In this document: positions 1 through 7,356 of the stretch, piece after piece
How the letters are laid out: every line of letters begins with the position of its first letter
Numbering within the stretch: the stretch's first letter is position 1
The notes under the pieces: generated by a model
Databases searched by the model: none
Told to the model about the DNA's origin: nothing
Seen by the model: the letters and a program-made list of their open reading frames with translations, nothing else
Made by a program: the position numbers and the translations under genes
From: Deltaproteobacteria bacterium
Lineage (GTDB): Bacteria > Myxococcota > Polyangia > Polyangiales > B10-G4
Length of the DNA stretch: 11,804 nt
Direction of reading: 5' to 3'
Assembly: GCA_019312705.1 (NCBI GenBank)
Contig: JAFDCW010000199.1
Coordinates: 1-11,804 of the forward strand

Positions 1-2
1 CG

Positions 3-791
3 GCAACGCGGGTCGACTGCCCCGGCTTCTTCGAGATCGGAAACGACCGCAAGCGCTGCACCTCGGCCCACGGCGAGGTCGATATGCGCCGAGCGATCGT
101 CGCCTCCTGCAACGTCTACTTCTGGACGATGGCCCTCGAGGTCGGCCTCGAGCGCTTGAACCGCTTCGGTCACGACCTCGGCTTCGGCGAGCGAACCGGG
201 GTGGGCATCAACTCCGAGGCCAGCGGCTTCTTGCCCTCCCGCGAGTGGTACACGGACCACTTCGGTCGGTTCCGCGTCGGTTACACCCTCGACGCCGCCA
301 TCGGCCAGGGCAATACCCGGTCGACGCTCGTTCAGCTCGCCATGGCCTACGCGGCGATCGCCAACGGCGGCACCCTCTACGTCCCTCAACTGATCGAGCG
401 CGTCGGCTCGCCGGACGGCCAGGCCATCGAGGAGTTTGAGCCGCGCGTGCGGCGCCGCATCTCGGTCAGCCCGGAGCACTTGGCTTACGTCGTCGACGGC
501 CTCTACGGCGTCGTGAACGACCCGAACGGCACGGCTTTCGACGCGCGCATCGAAGACGGAGTTCCGGTCGCCGGCAAGACCGGAACCGCCCAGGTCCAGC
601 GCAGCCGGCCCCGGGCCGGCCTCGACCCTGGCCGCGCCTGGTTCTTCAATCGGGACCATGCGTGGTTCGCCGGCTTCGCCCCCGCTGGGGCCCCCGTGCT
701 CGACCAGCACCACGATGGCAACCTCGGCAACCGCACCACGGCGGCGACGCGGTCCGGAGGGTCCCCGGCCCTCGCCCAGGGGGCGCGCTGA
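3..791 (+). CDS. mrdA: Penicillin-binding protein 2 (peptidoglycan DD-transpeptidase), 3' part only
   Basis: This is the C-terminal transpeptidase portion of PBP2, the periplasmic, inner-membrane-anchored enzyme that cross-links peptidoglycan in the elongation complex with RodA. The reading frame is open from base 3, so the true start lies left of the window. The SxN motif (Ser-Cys-Asn) is at 105-113, shortly after a Gly-Glu-Val-Asp stretch typical of PBP2. The KTGT motif is at 576-587, followed by the family-typical His-Ala-Trp-Phe-Ala-Gly-Phe-Ala-Pro. The catalytic SxxK would be upstream and is not seen. After Phe-Ala-Pro the last hydrophobic beta-strand of the fold looks missing: only about four residues separate it from an Asp-Gln-His-His-Asp-Gly stretch, and the tail matches the family poorly. 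The stop overlaps the rodA start as TGATG, which supports translational coupling and the mrdA-rodA assignment. Confidence 0.9.
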   Translation, partial: ATRVDCPGFFEIGNDRKRCTSAHGEVDMRRAIVASCNVYFWTMALEVGLERLNRFGHDLGFGERTGVGINSEASGFLPSREWYTDHFGRFRVGYTLDAAIGQGNTRSTLVQLAMAYAAIANGGTLYVPQLIERVGSPDGQAIEEFEPRVRRRISVSPEHLAYVVDGLYGVVNDPNGTAFDARIEDGVPVAGKTGTAQVQRSRPRAGLDPGRAWFFNRDHAWFAGFAPAGAPVLDQHHDGNLGNRTTAATRSGGSPALAQGAR

Positions 792-1880
792 TGGCGACCC
801 TCGTCAGAGGCTTTCGAGACCAGTTCGACTGGGCGCTCTTCGTGGCGGTATCCGCGATCGCGGTGATCGGGGTCGTGAACCTCTACAGCGCGACGAGCGC
901 CGCGGGCAGTGGGCTCCAGGGGCTCTACATTCAGCAGATCTACTGGCTCACCCTCGGGGCCGGGGTCGCGGTCATCGTCGCCGCCATCGACTACCGCGTC
1001 TACGAACGTACCGGCTGGTTTGCCTACGGCGCCGGCGTCGTGCTGCTCATCCTGGTTTTCCTCCTCGGAAATACCATTCGTGGCTCCCGGCTCGTTCACG
1101 CTTCAGCCGTCCGAGTTGATGAAGATCTTCCTGATCATCGCCCTCGCGAAGTACCTGCACAACGACCCGAAGACCGATGGCCGTACGCTCAAGGACTTGG
1201 TGGTCCCCGGCCTCATCCTGGCCGTGCCGATGATCCTCATCCTCCTGCAGCCCGACCTCGGGACGGCGATGATCTGCGCGTTCATCTTCGGCAGCATCAT
1301 GATGCTCACCAAGCTGAAGCTCCGATCGCTCTTCACCCTCGCCGCCGCCTTCGTACTCAGCGCGCCTCTGACCTGGACCTACCTGCTTCGGGACTCTCAG
1401 CGCGGGCGCCTCACCGCCTTCCTCAATCCCGAGGCGGACCTCCTCGATACGGGCTGGCACGCCCACCAGTCGCTCGTGGCGATCGGCTCCGGCGGCGTAT
1501 TCGGCAAGGGGTACATGCAGGGCACCCAAAACCAATACCGCTTCCTGCCCGATCAGTTCTCGGACTTTCCCTTTTCCGTGTGGTCCGAAGAGCAGGGCCT
1601 CCTCGGGGCGCTGCTCATCCTCGGCCTCTACTTCTTCATCATCCTCTGGGGCCTCAAGATCGCCAGCCAGGCCAAAGACCGTTTTGGCGCTGTCGTGGCC
1701 GTCGGAGTGAGCGCCCTGATCTTCTGGCACACGATCATCAACATCGGCATGGTCTGCGGCCTCCTGCCCGTGGTCGGCGTGACCCTTCCTCTCTTCAGCT
1801 ACGGCGGCTCGAGCGTGCTGACAATCATGATCGGCATCGGGCTCTTGATGAACGTCTCCATTCGTCGCTTCAGTTTCTGA
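791..1880 (+). pseudogene. rodA: RodA, SEDS peptidoglycan glycosyltransferase, frameshifted near 1077-1090
   Basis: RodA is the multi-pass membrane polymerase of the rod elongasome and partner of PBP2. The N-terminal part (from ATG 791, sharing its A with the mrdA stop) carries the first three membrane helices and ends in Gly-Asn-Thr-Ile-Arg-Gly-Ser-Arg. The rest is in the next frame from about 1077. It resumes at Gly-Ser-Phe-Thr-Leu-Gln-Pro-Ser-Glu and runs to TGA 1880. It includes Gln-Pro-Asp-Leu-Gly-Thr-Ala, the His-Gln-Ser loop, the Phe-Ser-Asp-Phe segment holding the conserved catalytic-site Asp of SEDS proteins, and the terminal Phe-Ser-Tyr-Gly-Gly-Ser-Ser. Neither half alone is a complete RodA. 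The Arg-Trp normally found before the Gln-Pro-Ser motif is missing, so this is a deletion rather than a one-base slip. The gene may be broken in the cell or only in this assembly. Confidence 0.88.
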
Positions 1881-1915
1881 CCCGACGGCCCGCGTGGGCG
1901 TGGTATTTCGGGCCC

Positions 1916-2651
1916 ATGCGGACGAAGGTGGGAGTCGTGCAGATGACATCGACGGGGGACGTCGAGGCCAACTGTGACAGCGCGGAGCGCATGATTCGGC
2001 GGGGGGCCGACGACGGGGCGAAGCTCGTCGTGCTCCCCGAGTGTTTCGCCTACCTCGGTCCCGAGGCCGGCAAGCTGGACATTGCCGAGCACGTGGACGA
2101 CCAGTCGCCGGGGCCGATCCTCGGCCGCTTCCTCGCCCTCGCCTCGTCTCTCGGAGTCGAGCTCGTCCTCGGCGGTTTCTGGGAAAAGGGCGTGCAAGCG
2201 AGCCACGTGCGGAACGCCTGCGTGCATGTGAACGCCGCCGGCAGGGTCACGGCGGTATACCGCAAGATCCACCTCTTCGACGTCGACCTCCCGGACGGCA
2301 CCAAGCTCCTCGAGTCCGAGACCGTCGAGGTCGGCACGGAGGTCGTCGTCGCCGATGCCGGTCGCACTCGCTGTCCCCGCGGCCTTCACGCTGACCACGG
2401 GCAAAGATCATTGGCACGTACTCCTACGCGCCCGAGCCATCGAGACCCAGTGCTACGTGCTCGCTGCGGCGCAGTTCGGCCACCACTACGGCCGTCGGGT
2501 GAGCTACGGCCACGCCCTCGTCGCCGACCCCTGGGGCACGGTTGTCGCGGAGTGTGGGGACGGCGAAGGCATCGCCGTCGCGGCGGTGGACGACGCGGTC
2601 GTCGACCGGGTCCGCAACGCGATCCCGTGCCTGACTCACCGGCGCCTCTAG
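1916..2651 (+). pseudogene. Carbon-nitrogen hydrolase, Nit1/deaminated-glutathione-amidase type, internal deletion removing the catalytic Cys
   Basis: The protein belongs to the nitrilase superfamily, cytoplasmic amidases with a Glu-Lys-Cys triad. It starts 35 bases after the rodA stop. Residues 1-147, in the frame of ATG 1916, show the triad Glu in Leu-Pro-Glu-Cys-Phe (E42) and the triad Lys in Tyr-Arg-Lys-Ile-His-Leu-Phe (K117). From about 2355 the match continues in the next frame with [24 protein letters not shown] and Asp-Pro-Trp-Gly-Thr, ending at TAG 2649-2651. Between the halves the Gly-Leu-x-x-Cys-Tyr-Asp-Leu-Arg-Phe-Pro-Glu block with the nucleophile is absent. About 28 residues are missing, and the frame change requires a loss of 3n+2 bases. 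Closeness to Nit1 is judged from the C-terminal motifs; the substrate cannot be told. Confidence 0.85.
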
Positions 2652-2676
2652 TCAGCGCTATCTGACTAAGGAGAGG
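2645..2676. terminator. Shared hairpin between convergent genes
   Basis: TAGTCAG (2649-2655) and CTGACTA (2662-2668) form a perfect 7-bp inverted repeat around a 6-base loop. CCTC (2645-2648) can also pair with GAGG (2673-2676) across a bulge. The left arm contains the TAG stop of the plus-strand nitrilase gene. The stop of the minus-strand propeller gene (2658-2660) sits in the loop. The symmetry allows a stem in both transcripts. There is no T-tract on either side, so it may act as a weak or Rho-assisted terminator or as a 3'-end stabiliser. Confidence 0.5.
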
Positions 2677-4901
2677 TGGGGGACCGGTGCGTAGGCGCTG
2701 AGCTGGCCGCTTTCTTCGCCGACGTAGACCCAGCCGCGTTCGTCGACGCGGATGACGTCGGGCACGAGATCACAGGGCAAGGCCGCGCCGAGGGGCTGAC
2801 CGTCGAAGGGGCGGACGATGTGTACTGACGCCGAGGGGATGAAGAGGGCGCCGCCGCGCAGGACGGGCTCGAGGCGCCGCGGCACGTCGTCGGCGATCGG
2901 ATCGGAGAGCTGGAGCGTCCAGCGGACGGAGCCGTCGCCGAGGTCGAGGGCCGTCACCTTGCCCGAGGGCGTATTGGTGATGAAGACGTCATCGACGGCG
3001 AGAGACGCGCCGCCAACGCCGAGGCCCGGGTCGGCGGTCATCCAGCTGAGGCTGCCGTCGGCCACGTCGACGCAGGCGATGCTTCCGCGGCGCTTGCCGC
3101 CGATGGCGATCACCGCCCGGCGCCCGGCGCGGATCGGCGCGGCCGACGGCGCCGCGGGGAGTTCGACGCGGAACTGCACCGCGCCGCTGTAGAGGTCGAG
3201 GCCGATGAGTTGACCAGTCCGGCCTCCCGGCTCACCGCTGACCCCGATCACCGTTTCGCCGATGACGATGGGTTCGAAGCAGAAGCGTGAACCGTCGGAG
3301 TGACGCCAGATCACCTCGCCGGCGGCGGCGTCGATTGCGTCGAGGGTTCCGTCTCCGGACGCGACGAGGAGCACTCGACCCGCCCGGGTGACGCGCAGGG
3401 TGCCGGCGCCCTTCTTAGCGTAGTCGAAGCGATGTTCACCGTTGCGCAGATCGACGGCGACGAGGCGCCCGGGCCCATCCGGGAGTACGACCGTCGGAGG
3501 CACGGGTCCCCCGCCGGCGAAGATGGCGCGGCGGACACCGTGGTAGGGGGCGATGCGAGTCGTCGCGAAGGCTTCTCCGTCTCCGACATTGCAGAGTTCG
3601 ACCTCGGAGTCGGCGGAGATGCGCACCAAGACCTGGCCGGCCATGTGCGTGCTGCCCCCGATGCCCTCACGGACCCAGAGCACGGCGCCGTCGTCGCGGC
3701 CGAGGGCCACCGCGCGGCGAGGCGTCGCGACGATTAGGCGGTCACCGCAAAAGAAGGTCGAGGTCGCGTCGAGTTCGTCGACATCGGCGCCCCAGCGCTC
3801 GGTCAGGCGCAGCTTGCCCGTCGGCGCCGGGACCATCGGGGGGGGAGGAGCGGAGGCCGGGTGGTCGTTGCGGGACTCCGCGGCCCGCAGGCGGTCGGCG
3901 TCGGCGTTTACGAATCCGTCGTCTCGGCGCCGGGCCCGGATTCGACGACGAAGCGCTCGGACCTCTTCCCGAAGGCTTCTGACCTTGAGGTTGCGAGTCT
4001 GGCTCCGGTCGGTCGCGACCATCGCGCGGATGACGTCGGAGGCGAGGCGCAGAATGGGCAGCGCGGCCTGGGGTACGTCGAGGGCCGGGAGCGTAAACGG
4101 TCGGTCCTTGCGCCCGAGGGTCAACGTCACGTCGTCTTCGAAGCGCACGCCGATCGTGAAGTTGCCCGAGTTGAGACGCACGTTTGCGGCGCGGTCGCCG
4201 TCCCAGGCGTCGACGAGCATGCGGACCGCGGTGACCATGCGGGCGATGGCGGGTACGATCGGGCCCTCCGCCAGCACGTGGCGGTGCCCCCGGGCCCAGG
4301 CCCAGAGCTCGCCGCGGAAGAGCAGAGCGTGCACGTCGGCCCGGGATGCTCCGTCGGCGCCGGCGACGCCCCCCGAGGGGATGCGCGCACGGAAGCCAAA
4401 GGAGAGGCAGACGTCCTCGGGCGGTTCGGCGAGGGCTCCGCCGGTGCGCTCGACGAGGCGCGGGCCCCGGCCGCCGAGGCGTGAGACAGATGTCGCCTCG
4501 GCGCGGTCCGCGAGGCGAGCGAGGACCTCGCCGGCGGTGCTCCGGCCGCGCATGAGGGCGTCCTCGTGAAGGTGCTCAGCGCAGGTGTCGAGGAGCGCGC
4601 GAAGGGAGACCCGGTGGTCGAGGATGATCACCTCGGGAACGGAGCCGGTCTCGTAGAGGCTCACCAGGGCGTTGTCGCCCCGGCGGACCATGGCGACCTC
4701 GAGGGGGGCGTCGACGAGGGGCAGGAGCGCTTTTTGCTGCCGCCCGGACGAGAGCCCGATGAGGGCCCCCACCAGATCCGCCAGGGGCGGTACCTCGGCT
4801 TCCTCGGTCGCGTCCCCGTAGAGGAGCGTCGAAAGGGTGGACGGGAGTACCGGAGCGGGAATTCCGGGACGCGTGATGTTTGATATCGCTTCGAGTTCCA
4901 T
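2658..4901 (-). CDS. PQQ-type beta-propeller repeat protein with an unrecognised N-terminal half
   Basis: This is a 747-aa protein without a signal peptide or membrane segment, so probably cytoplasmic. I do not recognise residues 1-300, a mixed alpha/beta stretch. Residues 300-330 are a strongly basic, Arg-rich helix of possible coiled-coil type. Residues 348-361 are a Pro/Ala linker. Residues 365-745 form a PQQ-like propeller, with about seven blade motifs of the form Ala-hydrophobic-Asp-x-x-x-Gly-x-hydrophobic-x-Trp near 398, 480, 520, 565, 608, 649 and 693. Such propellers mostly act as scaffolds; only exported dehydrogenases bind PQQ, and their features are not seen here. The gene stands alone, divergent from the NUDIX gene. 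The start at 4901 has no clear ribosome binding site, but no later Met near the N-terminus offers a better one. The specific function is unknown. Confidence 0.85.
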   Translation of the reverse strand: MELEAISNITRPGIPAPVLPSTLSTLLYGDATEEAEVPPLADLVGALIGLSSGRQQKALLPLVDAPLEVAMVRRGDNALVSLYETGSVPEVIILDHRVSLRALLDTCAEHLHEDALMRGRSTAGEVLARLADRAEATSVSRLGGRGPRLVERTGGALAEPPEDVCLSFGFRARIPSGGVAGADGASRADVHALLFRGELWAWARGHRHVLAEGPIVPAIARMVTAVRMLVDAWDGDRAANVRLNSGNFTIGVRFEDDVTLTLGRKDRPFTLPALDVPQAALPILRLASDVIRAMVATDRSQTRNLKVRSLREEVRALRRRIRARRRDDGFVNADADRLRAAESRNDHPASAPPPPMVPAPTGKLRLTERWGADVDELDATSTFFCGDRLIVATPRRAVALGRDDGAVLWVREGIGGSTHMAGQVLVRISADSEVELCNVGDGEAFATTRIAPYHGVRRAIFAGGGPVPPTVVLPDGPGRLVAVDLRNGEHRFDYAKKGAGTLRVTRAGRVLLVASGDGTLDAIDAAAGEVIWRHSDGSRFCFEPIVIGETVIGVSGEPGGRTGQLIGLDLYSGAVQFRVELPAAPSAAPIRAGRRAVIAIGGKRRGSIACVDVADGSLSWMTADPGLGVGGASLAVDDVFITNTPSGKVTALDLGDGSVRWTLQLSDPIADDVPRRLEPVLRGGALFIPSASVHIVRPFDGQPLGAALPCDLVPDVIRVDERGWVYVGEESGQLSAYAPVPHLSLVR

Positions 4902-4924
4902 CGGGAGCCGTTGGCCGAAACGAA

Positions 4925-4953
4925 ATGTTAGGGTTCAGCGCGCGTGCTCTCCA
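4925..4953 (-). promoter_or_regulatory. Possible sigma70-type promoter of the propeller gene
   Basis: On the minus strand TGGAGA (4948-4953) and TAACAT (4925-4930) are separated by 17 bases, each matching four of six consensus positions. They lie 24 bases before the ATG at 4901. The 73-base gap between the divergent propeller and NUDIX genes is the only place their promoters could be. This is pattern matching in one short region, so it is weak evidence. Confidence 0.3.
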
Positions 4954-4974
4954 GAAAACGGATCGGATCGCAGG

Positions 4975-5283
4975 ATGTTGACAGGGCACGATCAATTCGT
5001 AGGGGCCGTCGTGGTCGTCGTTTTCAAGGAAGGACGGGTCCTCGGGCTGCGCCGCGCGCGGGCGCTGGACTCCGGCGCCGGGCTCTGGGAATGCGTGTCC
5101 GGTCGTATCGAAATCGATAAAGATCTGCTCGTTGCGGCACGCCGAGAGACGCGCGAAGAGACGGGCCTCGACGTCACCATCGACGCACGCCCCATCGATG
5201 CGTACACGGCGCGACGCGGCGAGGCGGTGCACGGCGCAAGTCGCACGCGTCGCTGGTGCGCGGCCTGCGTCCCGATTCCGTAG
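4975..5283 (+). CDS. NUDIX hydrolase, short at the C-terminus
   Basis: This is a 102-aa protein of the NUDIX family, whose members hydrolyse nucleoside diphosphates linked to another group, using Mg2+ or Mn2+. The first strand is Phe-Val-Gly-Ala-Val-Val-Val-Val-Val-Phe, followed by Arg-Val-Leu-Gly-Leu-Arg-Arg. The NUDIX box is at about residues 43-65 and ends in Arg-Glu-Thr-Arg-Glu-Glu-Thr-Gly-Leu, so the metal-binding REUxEE core is intact. The first Glu of GX5E is replaced by Lys (Asp-Lys instead of Gly-Glu). After Tyr-Thr-Ala-Arg-Arg-Gly-Glu-Ala the similarity stops and a Cys/Arg-rich tail runs to TAG at 5283. Family members usually have another 30-40 residues with the final strand and helix. 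The start at 4975 lacks a strong ribosome binding site. The substrate is unknown. Confidence 0.75.
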   Translation: MLTGHDQFVGAVVVVVFKEGRVLGLRRARALDSGAGLWECVSGRIEIDKDLLVAARRETREETGLDVTIDARPIDAYTARRGEAVHGASRTRRWCAACVPIP

Positions 5284-5293
5284 AGAGGCGCGG

Positions 5294-7213
5294 TCAGCGT
5301 GGGCTCACGTTAAAATGGCGGAGAACGCCCGTGTCATAGGTCGCGTGATCGCTCACGTGCAGGGTCCAGGTCCCGACGACGGTGTGCGTTCCGAGGTCGA
5401 TCATCGCGCGATGATCGAAGTCGTCTGCCGAGTTGCCCTGGCGGTCGGTGAGAACGTGTCGTGAGCCGTCTGGCGATTCGACCCAGACGACGAGGTCACC
5501 CCGCCAGCTGTGGGTGATGCGCACGGCGACCTCAGCCCGGCGGGACGAGGCTGGCTGGGCTACGTCGATGGTGGTTTGCACGCCGGCCGTGTTCGCGTCC
5601 GGGATCGCGAGGTCCAACAAACACTCGCCCTCGTGGGCCCAGGCCGCCATTCCCTGGCGCTGGCAGTTACCCTCGAAGGTCTGCCCGTTGCAGGTGCATA
5701 CGGGGGCATAGAGGCCGCGGCAGTAGATCGGGCCCGCGGGCTCTCCTACGCAGATGCCTGGCTGCTCTGAAGTGCAGGTCGGCCCTTCGGTCCAGCCGCG
5801 ATCGCAGACCAAGCCCTCTTCGCAGAGCGTCCGGTCGCCGCACGCTTCCCCGGCGCCGACGGTCGGTGGGCAGTAGCGCTCGGTGCATAACCACCGGCCA
5901 CCCCTGCACGAGCAGGTATTGCAGCCGTCGTCGGTCAAATCGCCCTCCGTGCATTCCATCGGCGTCGTGCATTGCCAACCGCACCGCCCGGCCTCGCAGA
6001 CCGCGGTGCCCAGGCAGAGGATATGCGGGTAGGGGTTGTCGAGGAGCGAGCAGTCGGAGGCCTCGCCGCAGGTGCCTACCGAGCGGCAGGTCCGGTCTCC
6101 GGCACAGTAGAGCGCGTCACCGCAGTCGGCGCTGGTCGTGCAGGGGTCGCCCTCGGACCCCGGGGCGACGGGCTGGCAGCTGAGAAAGCACGGCCAGGTG
6201 ATGCACCGAACGACTTCGTTCGGGCACTGGGTGCCGGCGGGGCAATCCGCATCGCCGAGGCAGCCCTTGCCGAAGACCTCGACCGCGCTGACGCGGAAGC
6301 CCCAAGCGGTCACGGAGTAGTCGCTCACCAGGCGTACGCCGAGGTTTCCGGTCTCATATTCACGGGTCGTGAAGGCTTCGAGAACACCGGTGAAGGTGTC
6401 GAGGGTCTCCTCGGTATCGAGGTCGATGACATGCACGAAATCGTAGCCGCGTTCGGTCTCGAGGCGGTTGAACCGGATACGAGCCCGGTCCGCGCCGCCG
6501 GAGAAGCGGCGCAGGTCGGTTACTTCGTCGGTGTCGTTTGCGTACGGGTGCGCGCTCTCGGTCGACGGGAGCTCGACGGTAGCCCAGATGTCGGTCGCGG
6601 GGTTCGGGGGGTCTGTGGGGGCCGCCGCGAAACCGAACTCGAGGCGCCAGGTGGCGAGGTGCCCGATGTCGCGCGCTGCGTGGTCGCTCACTCGGAGGGT
6701 CCATAGACCGTCGGCAGCTTCTCCTTCGAAGGCCGCCGTCACGTCTTCAAAGATCGACAGGTTGTCTTGTCCGCCGCCGACACGGTCGTGCAGTACCCGC
6801 TCGGTACCGCCCGGGGAGCGCAGGACGACTCGCAGGTCCCCTCGCCAGGTATGAGCGACCGTGACGCCTACGTGCAGCCGCGCCACGCTCGTCGCCGGTC
6901 GGTCGACGAGGATCGAAGCATCGACGCCACTCGGATCGGCGTCCGGGATGGCGAGGCGTTCGTTGTCGTAGAAGCGCCTCTGCGCCCGGCACAGGCCCTC
7001 GGCCGGGCATGGCGGCCCCTCCGGGATGCAGACGCGGAAGTCACAGAGCTCACCCCAATCGCATTCCCCGTCGGCGAGGCAGACGGCGCCCTCGAGGGCC
7101 TCTTGTTTGTCCTGGACCCCGATTGGAGTGCGGGCGCCTTCGGCGGCGCAGCCGATGAGCAAAGCGGAACCGATGAGGAGCGTGAGCGGGCCACGCGAGA
7201 TGAGGGATGACAT
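5294..7213 (-). CDS. Cysteine-rich multidomain lipoprotein with two P/Homo B domains
   Basis: This is a 639-aa exported lipoprotein. The signal peptide ends in Leu-Leu-Ile-Gly-Cys, with lipidation at C22 and Ala at +2, which suggests the outer membrane or cell surface. Domains from the N-terminus are: a small Cys cluster (45-75); a P/Homo B (proprotein convertase) jelly roll (87-195), with His-Thr-Trp-Arg-Gly-Asp-Leu and Trp-Thr-Leu-Arg-Val-Ser-Asp-His; a CUB-like beta-sandwich (209-315); a long disulphide-rich stretch of Cys-x-x-x-x-Asp-Cys knots (318-487); a Kazal-like segment, Pro-Val-Cys-Thr-Cys-Asn-Gly (about 488-532); and a second P domain (535-637) with the same motifs. No protease catalytic domain is present. 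ATG 7213 is preferred over 7252 because the lipoprotein signal starts there and a strong GGGAGGA lies five bases upstream. Adhesion or carbohydrate/protein binding is a guess. Confidence 0.85.
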   Translation of the reverse strand: MSSLISRGPLTLLIGSALLIGCAAEGARTPIGVQDKQEALEGAVCLADGECDWGELCDFRVCIPEGPPCPAEGLCRAQRRFYDNERLAIPDADPSGVDASILVDRPATSVARLHVGVTVAHTWRGDLRVVLRSPGGTERVLHDRVGGGQDNLSIFEDVTAAFEGEAADGLWTLRVSDHAARDIGHLATWRLEFGFAAAPTDPPNPATDIWATVELPSTESAHPYANDTDEVTDLRRFSGGADRARIRFNRLETERGYDFVHVIDLDTEETLDTFTGVLEAFTTREYETGNLGVRLVSDYSVTAWGFRVSAVEVFGKGCLGDADCPAGTQCPNEVVRCITWPCFLSCQPVAPGSEGDPCTTSADCGDALYCAGDRTCRSVGTCGEASDCSLLDNPYPHILCLGTAVCEAGRCGWQCTTPMECTEGDLTDDGCNTCSCRGGRWLCTERYCPPTVGAGEACGDRTLCEEGLVCDRGWTEGPTCTSEQPGICVGEPAGPIYCRGLYAPVCTCNGQTFEGNCQRQGMAAWAHEGECLLDLAIPDANTAGVQTTIDVAQPASSRRAEVAVRITHSWRGDLVVWVESPDGSRHVLTDRQGNSADDFDHRAMIDLGTHTVVGTWTLHVSDHATYDTGVLRHFNVSPR

Positions 7214-7218
7214 GACTT

Positions 7219-7225
7219 TCCTCCC
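7219..7225 (-). promoter_or_regulatory. Shine-Dalgarno fixing the lipoprotein start
   Basis: GGGAGGA on the minus strand, five bases before ATG 7213. It decides for this start over the in-frame ATG at 7252, which would put 13 extra residues, several of them charged, ahead of the signal peptide. Confidence 0.75.
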
Positions 7226-7284
7226 GGAAATCCGGACGAACAGGCCGGGCATGTCCTACATGTACCCACATCTGTCAATGGCAA

Positions 7285-7356
7285 CCTCAACAAGAAGGCG
7301 CCGCGAAGGCCGGCCCGAGGCCTCAACAAGAAGGCGCCACGAAGGGCGGCCCGAGG
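7285..7356. repeat. Two-copy 36-bp tandem repeat
   Basis: Copy one is 7285-7320 and copy two 7321-7356, directly abutting and both starting CCTCAACAAG. They differ at two positions (19 and 26 of the unit), so 34 of 36 bases match. The unit is a multiple of three, and on the minus strand it would encode a Leu-Arg-Gly-Ala-Phe-Leu-Leu-Arg-like repeat, but no credible gene covers it. It lies about 70 bases before the lipoprotein start. Confidence 0.85.

Noticed and set aside
662..2665. A 667-codon open frame spanning rodA and the nitrilase gene, as if a fusion protein
   Set aside because: It is rodA's N-terminal frame staying open by chance in GC-rich DNA after the frameshift, then re-entering the nitrilase frame. 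The central part has no membrane or family character.
3861..4484. Long plus-strand open frames opposite the propeller gene
   Set aside because: High GC leaves antisense frames open. Their translations are Arg/Gly/Ala-rich without motifs, while the minus strand encodes a clear repeat propeller.
7273..7278. Perfect TTGACA -35 box for the lipoprotein gene
   Set aside because: No acceptable -10 sequence lies at 16-18 bases downstream, so I do not call a promoter as a separate feature.
7285..7356. Possible CRISPR or integron-like array from the 36-bp repeats
   Set aside because: There are only two copies, they abut without spacers, and no cas or integrase gene is in the window.
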